From contig NZ_KE384288.1 in the NCBI RefSeq assembly GCF_000424985.1, positions 4,462 to 68,461 of the forward strand: a DNA stretch of 64,000 bases, written 5' to 3'. The notes below the pieces were generated by a model. The model saw only the letters and a program-made list of their open reading frames with translations. It searched no databases and had not been told where the DNA came from. Source of the stretch: Arenibacter latericius DSM 15913 (GTDB lineage Bacteria > Bacteroidota > Bacteroidia > Flavobacteriales > Flavobacteriaceae). Positions 55,282-64,000 of this stretch are shown piece by piece. A program made the translations under genes and the position numbers. The stretch's first letter is position 1. The number at the start of each line of letters is the position of its first letter.

Positions 55282-57534
55282 ATGCAGTATAAAATTCTTT
55301 TATGGGTTGTCTTATTTTCAACTCAACTATTTTCACAAGATCAGCCAGTTGATTACGTGAATCCATTTATAGGAACCTCTAATTATGGAACTACTAACCC
55401 CGGCCCTATAGCAATGAGAGGGATGGTAAGTGTATCTCCCTTTAATGTAGCAGGGCCACAAAACTTACCCTTAGAAAAAGATAGTAGGTGGTTATCTACT
55501 CCCTATGTGCATGAGAATACTTTCCTCACTGGATTTAGTCATGTTAATTTAAGTGGGGTAGGTTGCCCAGATCTCGGTGTTATTTTGGCCATGCCCACAA
55601 CAGGAGATTTAGAGGTAGATCATTTAAAATATGGTTCTCCCTACTCTCAAGAAAAGGCTAAAGTTGGGTATTATTCAAGTAAAATGGATAAGTACGGGAT
55701 AGGCGTGGAGGCAACCGCAACAACAAGAGTTGGAGTGAGTAAATACGCTTTTCCAGAAGGAGATGCTAACATACTAATAAACCTAGGACTAGGGCTTACC
55801 AATGAGCAGGGGGCTTCCGTAAAGGTAGTATCTCCTACGGAAATTGAAGGAGTACGGAGTGTAGGTTCTTTTTGTTATTACAAGCCAGAAGAAGCTTATC
55901 CTGTATATTTTGTTGCTCGTTTCTCTGAACCTGCTGCTGAATTTGGCGTATGGAAAAAACCTACTACTTATAAGGGGGCAGAAGCAGAATGGATGTGGTA
56001 TAATGGAGAGTCCAGGATAATGAAGGGGTATACCAAAGAGGTGATGGGAGATAGTATAGGGGCGTATATGCGTTACAATTTTAAAGTCCCAACAGAAGTG
56101 GAGATGAAAATTGGAGTGTCTTATGTGAGTATCGAGAATGCACGGGAGAATTTAGAAAAAGAAACCAGTACTAGAACCTTTGATCAGATTTTAGAGGAGG
56201 CTCAATCTAAATGGAATAAACACTTATCTAAAATAGAGGTTGAAGGGGGTACAAAGGACGATAAAATAAACTTTTATACGGCTTTGTATCATACGTTGAT
56301 ACATCCTAATACGTTGAATGATTATAATGGGGAGTACCCCAAAATGAAAACTAGGGAAACCTTAAAAACCGAAGATACCCGGTATACGGTATTTTCGTTA
56401 TGGGATACGTATCGTAACCTACATCAGTTAATGAGTTTAGTGTATCCAGATCAGCAATCGGATATGATAAAGAGTATGTTGCAAATTTATGATGAAAGTG
56501 GATGGTTGCCTAAGTGGGAGTTAAATGCTACGGAGACTACTACCATGGTGGGAGATCCTGCAGGTATTATAATTGCAGATACCTACCTAAAAGGGATAAC
56601 GGATTTTGATGTGGAGAAGGCATATAGTGCAATGGTAAAAAGTGCAGATCAACTAGAAAACAATCCACTCCGACCTGGTTTAAAGGATTATTTGGAAAAA
56701 GGATATTTAACAACTAAAACCACAAATAGTGGGTCTGTTTCTACTACCCAAGAGTATAATATTTCTGATTATGCTATAGCGCAATTAGCTCAGGCCCTTG
56801 GAAAAAAGAAGGATTATAAACGCTTTTCAAAACGTTCTGTATCCTATAGGAACTTATTAGATAAAGAGATTAATCTATTGCGTCCCAAAAATGATGATGG
56901 TAGTTGGTTAACACCATATAGCCCTGAAACAGGTGCTAACTTTGAGATGAATTTAGGTTTTATAGAAGGGAATGCCTGGCAGTATACCTTTATGGTGACA
57001 CATGACGTAAAAGGGTTAATGAAACTAATGGGAGGAGAAAAGCCTTTTGTTAATAGGTTGCAGGATGTTTTTGATAAAGGGCAGTTTGACATGGCTAATG
57101 AGCCAGACATAGCCTATCCTTATCTTTTTAATTATGTAAAGGGAGAAGAGAGGCGTACTCAAGAAACAGTTGCCGAATTACTAAATACCTATTTTAATAA
57201 TAGTCCCGACGGGTTACCAGGGAATGATGATACTGGGACTATGTCTGCCTGGGCGGTATTTTCTATGATGGGGATTTATCCGGTGAGTCCAGCTAATACC
57301 AGTTACGCTATTACGGCCCCCAAATTTAATAAGGTAACCATACACCTAGATCCTAAATATTACGGTCAGGAGAAATTGGTGATTACTTCTAATGCTTCTT
57401 CTGAAAATAGGTTTATTAAGGATATTACGGTGAAGGGTGTGCCTCATTCGTCTTATTTTATTAATCATCAGGAATTAGTGAATGCTAGGAAAATAGAATT
57501 CCTATTAGAGGAAGAGGAGTTAGAAAGCAAATAA
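55282..57534 (+). CDS. GH92 family alpha-mannosidase (exported)
   Basis: GH92 enzymes are calcium-dependent exo-alpha-mannosidases. The 750-residue protein has a signal peptide (1-18, ending LFSQ) and the N-terminal DYVNPFIGTSNYGTTNPGP signature. The barrel domain has FSLWDTYRNLHQL and EGNAWQYTF, and the catalytic segment contains NDDTGTMSAW starting at Asn648. It lies 62 bp downstream of the GH20 gene and is followed by a terminator, so CBM9-GH20-GH92 appears to be one operon. Substrate linkage (1,2; 1,3 or 1,6) cannot be read from the sequence. Confidence 0.93.
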   Translation: MQYKILLWVVLFSTQLFSQDQPVDYVNPFIGTSNYGTTNPGPIAMRGMVSVSPFNVAGPQNLPLEKDSRWLSTPYVHENTFLTGFSHVNLSGVGCPDLGVILAMPTTGDLEVDHLKYGSPYSQEKAKVGYYSSKMDKYGIGVEATATTRVGVSKYAFPEGDANILINLGLGLTNEQGASVKVVSPTEIEGVRSVGSFCYYKPEEAYPVYFVARFSEPAAEFGVWKKPTTYKGAEAEWMWYNGESRIMKGYTKEVMGDSIGAYMRYNFKVPTEVEMKIGVSYVSIENARENLEKETSTRTFDQILEEAQSKWNKHLSKIEVEGGTKDDKINFYTALYHTLIHPNTLNDYNGEYPKMKTRETLKTEDTRYTVFSLWDTYRNLHQLMSLVYPDQQSDMIKSMLQIYDESGWLPKWELNATETTTMVGDPAGIIIADTYLKGITDFDVEKAYSAMVKSADQLENNPLRPGLKDYLEKGYLTTKTTNSGSVSTTQEYNISDYAIAQLAQALGKKKDYKRFSKRSVSYRNLLDKEINLLRPKNDDGSWLTPYSPETGANFEMNLGFIEGNAWQYTFMVTHDVKGLMKLMGGEKPFVNRLQDVFDKGQFDMANEPDIAYPYLFNYVKGEERRTQETVAELLNTYFNNSPDGLPGNDDTGTMSAWAVFSMMGIYPVSPANTSYAITAPKFNKVTIHLDPKYYGQEKLVITSNASSENRFIKDITVKGVPHSSYFINHQELVNARKIEFLLEEEELESK

Positions 57535-57593
57535 ATAGGTTTGATTCTAAATAGTTAGTACCAAAGTATTAATAGATTAACTTTAACTAGGAT

Positions 57594-57630
57594 AGCTGAA
57601 CAATAACGTTTTTGTTCAGCTTTTTTTCTT
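57594..57630 (+). terminator. Intrinsic terminator after the GH92 gene
   Basis: AGCTGAACAA pairs with TTGTTCAGCT and is followed by TTTTTTT, closing the CBM9-GH20-GH92 transcript. Confidence 0.85.
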
Positions 57631-58116
57631 TCCTTTTCTTTTTCTGTCCGTTAGGGGGAATTTGAGGGGTAAATATTTTTCAACCTATTCCATTTAGGCG
57701 GACGTCTTTTTTAATGGGCGAATTATATTGTAATCTGACGTTGAGGTGGTTGGCTATTTTTTAAGACTGAATCTTCTTGTGAATTATGTTACCTATACTC
57801 CAATTATGGTGCTATTAGTGACAGATTAAAAGATATAGAAATTCCTTTTTTTAATTACAATCTTGTTGTTAAGTTTGCTGTCGGTCGGCTATAAGAAAAA
57901 TAACTGATTTGTATTGATAGTTTTTGTCTAATTGACGGTACATTTTTTGCTTTTGCGTTATTAAATTGTTAATTGCTTTTTGCGAAAACGATTGCGAAAA
58001 ATTGTCCTTGAGCAAGTGGGCATTGTTGTTGGTCGAATTAGTTTTTTCCTTTGTCCGATTAATACAAGTTTTATAGTGTAATTAACAACTTATTAACTAA
58101 TTTAAATTTCAGAAGT
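57631..58116. other. Upstream region of the SusC gene
   Basis: About 490 bp without an ORF. It is AT-rich and holds two TTGCGAAAA direct repeats 12 bp apart (57980-58000). No promoter was identified with confidence. Confidence 0.4.
57980..58000. promoter_or_regulatory. Candidate regulator binding site upstream of SusC
   Basis: TTGCGAAAA occurs twice with a 12-bp period. The combined TGCGAAAACGATTGCGA has a central CG and partial dyad symmetry (6 of 9 half-site positions), reminiscent of LacI-family operators. No LacI-type gene is in the window. Confidence 0.25.
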
Positions 58117-61100
58117 ATGAGTAAGAAATTTCATTACTTTTTATTGCTTTTCGCATTTCTCTGTGTTCAGGGAATAATGGCGCAGGGCAATCCGGTAACA
58201 GGTATTGTTACCGATGATCTAGGTGCCCCTTTACCAGGGGTAAATGTGGTGCAAAAGGGTACTACTAATGGTACTTCCACCGATTTTGATGGAAATTTCA
58301 GTATCAATGTTCCTAGTACCGCTACATTAGTATTTTCTTCTTTAGGTTTTACAACTAAAGAAATTGCAGTTGGTGGACAATCAACAATAAACGTATCATT
58401 ATCAGAAGATGCCGAGCAGTTAGGTGAAGTAGTTGTAACTGCTTTAGGTATTAAAAGGGAGAGAAAATCCTTAGGATACGCATTACAGGAAATTAAAGGT
58501 GGTGATATTGTTGAATCACGTGAGTCTAACGTTACTAATGCGCTTTCTGGTAAGGTAGCAGGTTTACAGGTAGTAAAAGGAAGTAACGGACCTGCAAGTT
58601 CATCTAAAATTGTTTTAAGAGGTAATAACTCTTTAACTGGAGATAACCAACCTTTAATTGTTGTTGATGGGGTTCCTATGGATAACTTTACAGGATCTAA
58701 TAACAACGATTTTTGGAATCCTGCAGCTGATATGGGGAATGGTCTTGGTGACCTTAACCCAGATAACATTGAAAGCATGTCTGTGTTAAAAGGAGCATCT
58801 GCTGCTGCTTTATACGGTTCTAGAGCTGGTAACGGTGTTATTTTAATTACTACAAAAACAGGTAAAGCGCAAAAAGGATTAGGAATTACCTATTCTGTTA
58901 CAACAGGTTTCGAAACTATTTTTATGTCTCCTGAATTGCAAAATGAATTTGGACAAGGTAATGATGGTATCCACGACCCTAGGTCAGGTTCTAGCTGGGG
59001 TCCTAAAATTGCTGGACAGTCTGTACAGAATTGGGATGGTGAGCAAACTAACTTAAGAGCTTACAATAATTTAGATAACTATATTAAAACTGGATTTAGT
59101 GTAAATCATAGTCTTGCTTTTCAGCAGCAAGTAAGTGAGGCAACTTCCTTATATACTTCAGCAACTTACTTTAGTGATGACAGTAAGATTCCAGGAGCTG
59201 AATTAGATAGGTTGAACTTACTAACTCGTGCGGTTTCTTATTTTGGAGAGAATAAGAATTGGTCTACAGATGTAAAGGTACAGTACATGAAAACTACTGC
59301 GCAAAATAGACCGGTAAGTGGTGTAAATAATTCTAACGTTTTTGGTACTATGTATTTGTTGCCAAGATCTTTAGATATTACCGAGCTGAAAAATAGTAGC
59401 GATGAATTTGGGAATATGATATGGTATCAGCCAGGTGGAAATGGAATTAACCCATATTGGGCATCTAATAACAACCTTAATACCGATTCTAGAGACCGAT
59501 TTTTACTAAGTGGATCTATTAAGAACGAAATTACAGATTGGTTAACTGCTGAAGTTAGAGCAGGAGCTGACTTATATACTACTAATACCGAGTCTAAGCT
59601 TTACGCTGGAAGTCCACTTGGGACTACAGGGCGATACTCTATGGGTAAAGAAACTTTTGTAGAAAGTAACTATAGTGCCCTATTAACCGCATCGAAAGAT
59701 AATCTATTTGGGAAATTTGGTGGAGCCGTTACTTTAGGAGGTAACTTAATGGCTCAAGAAAATAGTAGTCTAGGTGCTAATGCAGGAGAATTAGAAGTTC
59801 CAAACCTATTTTCTTTAAATAACGGAAAAGATAAGGCTAATGTTAGTCAGGGGTTCAGTAAGAAAAAAATAAACTCTCTTTATGGAACCATGCAGTTAAA
59901 CTATGATGGATATTTCTTTATAGATGTAACGGGCCGTAATGATTGGTCTTCTACTTTAAGTAAAGAGAATAGATCATTCTTTTACCCTTCTATTAGTACG
60001 TCTCTCGTAATTTCTGATATGATTCAGAATAATGGAGGTAATGTTCCAGAATGGCTTACCTATGTTAAGGTAAGAGCTTCTCATGCTCAGGTAGGTAACG
60101 ACCTTTCTCCATATCAGTTATATAACACTTATAACGTCAATAAAGATCCAAACGGAAATACTGTTGCTGGTAGTGGTGGAACCTTGTTTAACCCAGATGT
60201 GAAAAGTGAGTTAATTAAGTCTAATGAATTAGGGTTTGAAGCTCGTTTTTTCCAAAACAGACTTAGTTTCGATTTTGCTTACTACAAATCTAACGCTACT
60301 CGCCAGTTAATTAACTTGCCATTAAACCCTTTAAGTGGATATAACTCAGTTAAGGCTAATGCAGGTGATATTCAAAATGAAGGGATAGAATTAATGGTAA
60401 ATGCTAGGTTATTTGATAATCCAAATGGATTTAACTGGGATATGTCTTTAAACTATTCTAAGAACGAAAACACTGTAGTTGAATTAACAGATGAGGTTTC
60501 TCAATACGGCTTAGGCGGTTTTGATAACGTTTCCATACTTGCAGTTGCTGGAGAAATGTATGGAGAAATATACGGTACAAAATATCGTAGAGTAGAGGAT
60601 ACCTCTAGTCCTGATTACAATAAAATTGTTGTGGATGGAGCAGGTATTCCTTTAGCAGCTGATGGTAGGTTTAAATTGGGTAACCAACAGCCTGATGCAC
60701 TAATTGGTTGGACTAACAACTTTAGATACAAAAACTTTGGTTTAAGCTTTTTAGTAGATGCGAGACTTGGTGGAGAAATATTCTCTGGAACTAACCTTGC
60801 TATAGGTAGAAGTGGAACCGGGGCTGCTACTGTAGTAAACGGTGAAAGAGCTGATATCGTTTTTGATGGAGTTGTTGAAGATGGAAATGGTGGTTACGTT
60901 GCTAATACTACACCTGTTTCTCCTCAAGATTATTGGACCACTGTTAGTGATAGATCGGGTAACTTAGGGATTACTGAAGCTAATATTTTTGATGCAACCA
61001 ATATTCGTTTAAGAAATGTACAGTTAGATTACAACTTACCGTCCAAATGGTTAGATAGTATGTCTGTACAAAATGCAAAAATTGGAGTATCCGTAAATAA

Positions 61101-61239
61101 CGTTTGGATGATTCATAGTAAATTAAATGGAGTGGATCCAGAATCAGTTTACGCTACCAGTTCTAACGCAGTAGGATTCGAGAATTTAACCTCTCCTACC
61201 TCTAGATCGGTATTTTTGAACTTAGCAATTAGTTTCTAA
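58117..61239 (+). CDS. SusC/RagA-family TonB-linked outer-membrane transporter
   Basis: SusC proteins are TonB-dependent barrels that import glycans or peptides captured by a SusD lid. The 1040-residue protein has a signal peptide (ending IMAQ), a carboxypeptidase-regulatory-like domain (about 25-100; VTGIVTDDLGAPLPGVNVV), a TonB-box-like segment LGEVVVTALGI, the plug domain (LSGKVAGLQVVKG, IVVDGVPMDN, GASAAALYGSRAGNGVILITTKTG) and the barrel ending VFLNLAISF. A SusD gene follows after 12 bp. Proximity to GH20/GH92 points to products of HexNAc/mannose-bearing glycan digestion as cargo, which is inference. Confidence 0.95.
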   Translation: MSKKFHYFLLLFAFLCVQGIMAQGNPVTGIVTDDLGAPLPGVNVVQKGTTNGTSTDFDGNFSINVPSTATLVFSSLGFTTKEIAVGGQSTINVSLSEDAEQLGEVVVTALGIKRERKSLGYALQEIKGGDIVESRESNVTNALSGKVAGLQVVKGSNGPASSSKIVLRGNNSLTGDNQPLIVVDGVPMDNFTGSNNNDFWNPAADMGNGLGDLNPDNIESMSVLKGASAAALYGSRAGNGVILITTKTGKAQKGLGITYSVTTGFETIFMSPELQNEFGQGNDGIHDPRSGSSWGPKIAGQSVQNWDGEQTNLRAYNNLDNYIKTGFSVNHSLAFQQQVSEATSLYTSATYFSDDSKIPGAELDRLNLLTRAVSYFGENKNWSTDVKVQYMKTTAQNRPVSGVNNSNVFGTMYLLPRSLDITELKNSSDEFGNMIWYQPGGNGINPYWASNNNLNTDSRDRFLLSGSIKNEITDWLTAEVRAGADLYTTNTESKLYAGSPLGTTGRYSMGKETFVESNYSALLTASKDNLFGKFGGAVTLGGNLMAQENSSLGANAGELEVPNLFSLNNGKDKANVSQGFSKKKINSLYGTMQLNYDGYFFIDVTGRNDWSSTLSKENRSFFYPSISTSLVISDMIQNNGGNVPEWLTYVKVRASHAQVGNDLSPYQLYNTYNVNKDPNGNTVAGSGGTLFNPDVKSELIKSNELGFEARFFQNRLSFDFAYYKSNATRQLINLPLNPLSGYNSVKANAGDIQNEGIELMVNARLFDNPNGFNWDMSLNYSKNENTVVELTDEVSQYGLGGFDNVSILAVAGEMYGEIYGTKYRRVEDTSSPDYNKIVVDGAGIPLAADGRFKLGNQQPDALIGWTNNFRYKNFGLSFLVDARLGGEIFSGTNLAIGRSGTGAATVVNGERADIVFDGVVEDGNGGYVANTTPVSPQDYWTTVSDRSGNLGITEANIFDATNIRLRNVQLDYNLPSKWLDSMSVQNAKIGVSVNNVWMIHSKLNGVDPESVYATSSNAVGFENLTSPTSRSVFLNLAISF

Positions 61240-61251
61240 AAAATATAAAAA

Positions 61252-63192
61252 ATGACAAAAATGAAGAATGTAACTATAAAACTTGGATTGCTATGCGCAA
61301 TGGCAGTCTCAGTTATTTCCTGCTCGGACTTTGAGGAAATAAACCAAAGTCCTACCGCTGCAACAGCAGAGCAGGTACAAGTAGAATACTTTATTAATAA
61401 TTCCATTGTTGGTGCACAGCAGAATCCTCACGTTGCTGAAAGAGCATTTGTATTATACTGGAAGGCAGCAGGAAGGCAAGATATGACCAACACATTGCCA
61501 GTAGGTTCTTATAATGACGGTTGGTCCGGTGATTATTACAACTCTATCTCAAGTTGGTTGAAACATACCTATACCGCTATTCAGGTTGCCGATGAGCAAA
61601 TTGAAGCAGGCACTGTAAAGGAGTATACAAATAACTTAAAGCAGGTTGCTAGAATTTGGAGAGCCTATTTAATGAGCGAAATGTCTGATAACTTTGGACC
61701 AATGCCTATAAATGGTTTTCAAGGGGTGAACCCAGATTTTAACAGTGTAGAAGAAGTGTATTCTTATATGTTAGATGAACTTAAAGATGCTGTTGCCGAA
61801 TTGGATACGGATATTTCAGTTCCAGATAACGTGAGTAAATTAGATCCTGCTTACGGGTATAATTTTGCTAAATGGCAAAAGTATGCTAACTCAATGAGAA
61901 TGCGTTTGGCTATGCGTATATCTGAAGCGAATCCATCTAAAGCGCAAAGCGAGTTTGAAGACGCAGCGGCAGGTAGCGTGTTTATCGCTACTAACGATGA
62001 TAACTTTAAAGTAGCTGAGAAAGGCGGTTGGGACGATTTAACAGGTGTAATGACTAGAGAGTGGAATCACCAGTGGTTGTCTTCTACTATGAATAACTTA
62101 ATGATTGGTTTGGGAGGGGTCTCTTCTGCTGACCAATTACCAGCGGATTTACACTCACATATTAAGCCAGCAGGTTATATGGGGCTTAAATTTGACGATC
62201 ATTTTACTACCTTAACTAATGATCCATCTGCAGGATTTTGGTTTGATGGTTTACATGAAACAATCGATCCAAGAGCATATGAGGCATTTATAATTCCTGG
62301 GTATTTTGATAATCCAGAGATGAATAGGTATCCTTCTTGGGACTCAAACTTCACTTCAATTACAGAGAGAAGCTTAATTATTGGAGATAAAGATACTGAT
62401 GACAACGGTGAGACAGATGATATAGATATTGAAGCTGCCTTTACTTGGAATGCTTTTGCATTAGGTAGCTGGGGAGATAAAGGAGGAAAGAATGAGCTTA
62501 GAGGCTGGGGTGGTGCACAACCTCGCTTAGCTAATAAGTTTAGAAACGGAACCTCAGAGCGTATTTTCTTTGGTGCTTGGGAAACTCAATTCTTACTTGC
62601 AGAAGCTGCTGTAAGAGGTTGGAGCACTCCAGTATCTGGACAAGTTGCTTATGAGGCTGGAATCGCAGAAAGCTTTGCGTATTGGAATGTTTCTCAGCAC
62701 TTAGGTGCGTACATAGCTTCTCAAGACTACAATAGAGCTGGTACTTCTGTAAATTGGAATCATACTGTTGAGCCTGGTTCAGAGACTATGACCTATGTTG
62801 ATGGATATACTGGAGCTCCTGGTGTAACTACCTTTGATTATCCTGATAATACCATTTATCAAGGAGGTAGTGTTAAGAATGACTTGTTGACTAAGATTAT
62901 TACCCAGAAATTCATAGCACAAACACCTTGGTTGCCATTGGAGACTTGGAATGATCATAGAAGATTAGGTCTTCCATTCTTTGATAACCCAGCTATAGAA
63001 AATGCATTACCAAATTTATCTGCTATAACTGAGGCAAACTACATGACTAATAGTGTGAATTTCTTTCCTCAGCGTTTGAAATATCCTTCTAGTCTGGAAA
63101 ACAACGTTCCTGATGGTTACCAGCAGGCTGTGAGCCACTTAGGTGGTCCAGACGATGTGTTTACCCCGCTGTGGTGGGCAAAGCAAAACTAA
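61252..63192 (+). CDS. SusD/RagB-family nutrient-binding lipoprotein
   Basis: SusD lipoproteins sit on the cell surface over their SusC partner and bind substrate. The 646-residue protein has a lipobox (VSVISC) and the SusD-like architecture: EINQSPTAATAEQVQ after the anchor, the YNSISSWLKHTYTAIQVADEQ helices, and AYLMSEMSDNFGPMP near residue 140. It is longer than the 500-550 residues common for SusD and resembles the SusD-like_2 group. Start could be Met1 (61252) or Met4 (61261), the latter giving a more usual signal peptide. It pairs with the SusC gene 12 bp upstream and ends in a terminator. Confidence 0.92.
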   Translation: MTKMKNVTIKLGLLCAMAVSVISCSDFEEINQSPTAATAEQVQVEYFINNSIVGAQQNPHVAERAFVLYWKAAGRQDMTNTLPVGSYNDGWSGDYYNSISSWLKHTYTAIQVADEQIEAGTVKEYTNNLKQVARIWRAYLMSEMSDNFGPMPINGFQGVNPDFNSVEEVYSYMLDELKDAVAELDTDISVPDNVSKLDPAYGYNFAKWQKYANSMRMRLAMRISEANPSKAQSEFEDAAAGSVFIATNDDNFKVAEKGGWDDLTGVMTREWNHQWLSSTMNNLMIGLGGVSSADQLPADLHSHIKPAGYMGLKFDDHFTTLTNDPSAGFWFDGLHETIDPRAYEAFIIPGYFDNPEMNRYPSWDSNFTSITERSLIIGDKDTDDNGETDDIDIEAAFTWNAFALGSWGDKGGKNELRGWGGAQPRLANKFRNGTSERIFFGAWETQFLLAEAAVRGWSTPVSGQVAYEAGIAESFAYWNVSQHLGAYIASQDYNRAGTSVNWNHTVEPGSETMTYVDGYTGAPGVTTFDYPDNTIYQGGSVKNDLLTKIITQKFIAQTPWLPLETWNDHRRLGLPFFDNPAIENALPNLSAITEANYMTNSVNFFPQRLKYPSSLENNVPDGYQQAVSHLGGPDDVFTPLWWAKQN

Positions 63193-63210
63193 TAATTGAA
63201 CACTTTTAAT

Positions 63211-63243
63211 AAAAAGGCCGTCCGAAAGGATGGCCTTTTTTTA
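63211..63243 (+). terminator. Intrinsic terminator after SusD
   Basis: AAAAAGGCCGTCC and GGATGGCCTTTTT pair around a GAAA tetraloop, followed by T residues. Confidence 0.9.
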
Positions 63244-63663
63244 TATTCCCAAGTACACTCAGCTAAATCTAATCTATTGCTGATATAGCTTCATTACTAT
63301 TGGCTACCTTCCTTGTGGTAATTATATATTGTCGTCTACTTCAAACCCTTTGCGTGGAATTTGACATATAATAAGATCTTCCATATTTTATATGCTCCTA
63401 AACTAAATTACCTGCTGTTATAAATTGCCAGATTGTATTGCAACATTCCAATCTTATTTCGAATAATTAACCCTTAATCAACCTCTGATTTTTATTAATA
63501 AAGTGTTAATAAAAAAAAGGTATTTTATCGATGTTTTTTGTAGTTGAGCATAGATATTAGGGTATTAACTCGTGGTGCCACGTGAAATGATTAATTTATT
63601 AAGAATAAATTAACAGTTGAATAGAGTGAATAGCTCGGGTTAACTACTTAAATACAAATTAGT
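63244..63663. other. Upstream region of the second SusC gene
   Basis: An AT-rich spacer of about 420 bp. It contains a CGTGG-TG-CCACG dyad (63571-63582), a possible operator, and A/T-rich sequence before the ATG. No similarity to the operator-like repeats upstream of the first SusC was seen. Confidence 0.35.
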
Positions 63664-64000
63664 ATGAACAAAAGACTTCATTATTCCTTAATGTTTTTCG
63701 CATTTCTTCTAATTCAGGTGATCGTGGCGCAAAACATTCCTGTTACTGGTATGGTAACTGATGATTTAGGTGTTCCCCTCCCAGGGGTAAATGTGGTAGA
63801 AAAAGGTACCACAAATGGTACCTCCACTGATTTTGATGGAAACTATTCCATTGATGTGCCTGGTGGTGCAACTTTAGTATTCTCATCTTTAGGGTTTACA
63901 ACTAAAGAGATAGTAGTAGACGGAAAATCTGTAATTAATATAACGCTATCTGAAGATGCCGAGCAATTGGGCGAAGTAGTGGTTACGGCCTTGGGTATTA
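63664..64000 (+). CDS. Second SusC/RagA-family transporter, N-terminal part only
   Basis: The gene runs off the window end; 112 codons are visible. The signal peptide (MNKRLHYSLMFFAFLLIQ), the carboxypeptidase-regulatory-like domain (VTGMVTDDLGVPLPGVNVV) and the TonB-box-like LGEVVVTALGI are present. Over the shared stretch it is roughly three-quarters identical to the first SusC in this locus, so it is a recent paralogue. A second SusD gene can be expected just beyond the window. Confidence 0.92.
   Translation, partial: MNKRLHYSLMFFAFLLIQVIVAQNIPVTGMVTDDLGVPLPGVNVVEKGTTNGTSTDFDGNYSIDVPGGATLVFSSLGFTTKEIVVDGKSVINITLSEDAEQLGEVVVTALGI

Overview
The window looks like chromosomal DNA from a marine-type member of the Flavobacteriaceae (Bacteroidetes). 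It is AT-rich and has TANNTTTG-type -7 promoter elements, a SusC/SusD locus, a fused SecDF, a Bacteroidetes-type Rho with a long disordered N-terminal insert, and many families largely confined to this phylum (DUF2911, DUF4293, DUF1599, BT_3928-like, DUF6588-like). No rRNA, CRISPR array, prophage or transposase gene was seen.

Layout. 0-10.4 kb: a lipoprotein amidohydrolase, a FUSC-type membrane protein, a secreted DUF2911 protein, asnB, gyrB and an outer-membrane beta-barrel protein. 10.4-12.3 kb: a gene-free block of direct repeats, long hairpins and a 57-bp tandem repeat. 12.3-15.1 kb: small genes (DUF2200, a 34-residue lysine-rich protein, a small membrane protein, a lipoprotein). 15.4-19.0 kb: a tightly coupled Nudix hydrolase / PLD-SF2 helicase pair, the best candidate for an accessory (possibly defence) system. 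19.2-31.0 kb: HPP membrane protein, mdh, secDF, an unusual twin ABC ATPase, DUF192, lgt, a repeat-bearing spacer, then yidD-cysS-folE. 31.4-36.3 kb: FadL-type porin, a low-complexity lipoprotein, proS, two identical tRNA-Glu genes and rpsT. 36.4-49.7 kb: two unknown envelope proteins and housekeeping genes (rho, truA, ABC exporter, diadenylate cyclase, folP, tpiA, prmA, clpS). 49.7-64.0 kb: a LytTR two-component system followed by a glycan-utilisation locus (CBM9-like protein, GH20, GH92, SusC, SusD, and the start of a second, closely related SusC cut by the window end).

How the genes fit together. The last 12 kb reads as a polysaccharide utilisation locus. Surface or periplasmic GH20 beta-N-acetylhexosaminidase and GH92 alpha-mannosidase suggest N-glycan or another HexNAc/mannose-bearing glycan as the substrate, and the SusC/SusD pair would import the products. 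The central part is envelope biogenesis (Lgt, YidD, SecDF, lipoproteins, outer-membrane barrels) mixed with core metabolism.

The most unusual non-coding observations concern two gene-poor spacers (10.4-12.3 kb and 27.8-28.6 kb). They share a palindrome-rich repeat module. In the second spacer a 25-bp copy of the yidD 3' end lies about 600 bp beyond the gene, like the footprint of an insertion at the end of yidD. Gene calls rest on recognised motifs. No database search was run.
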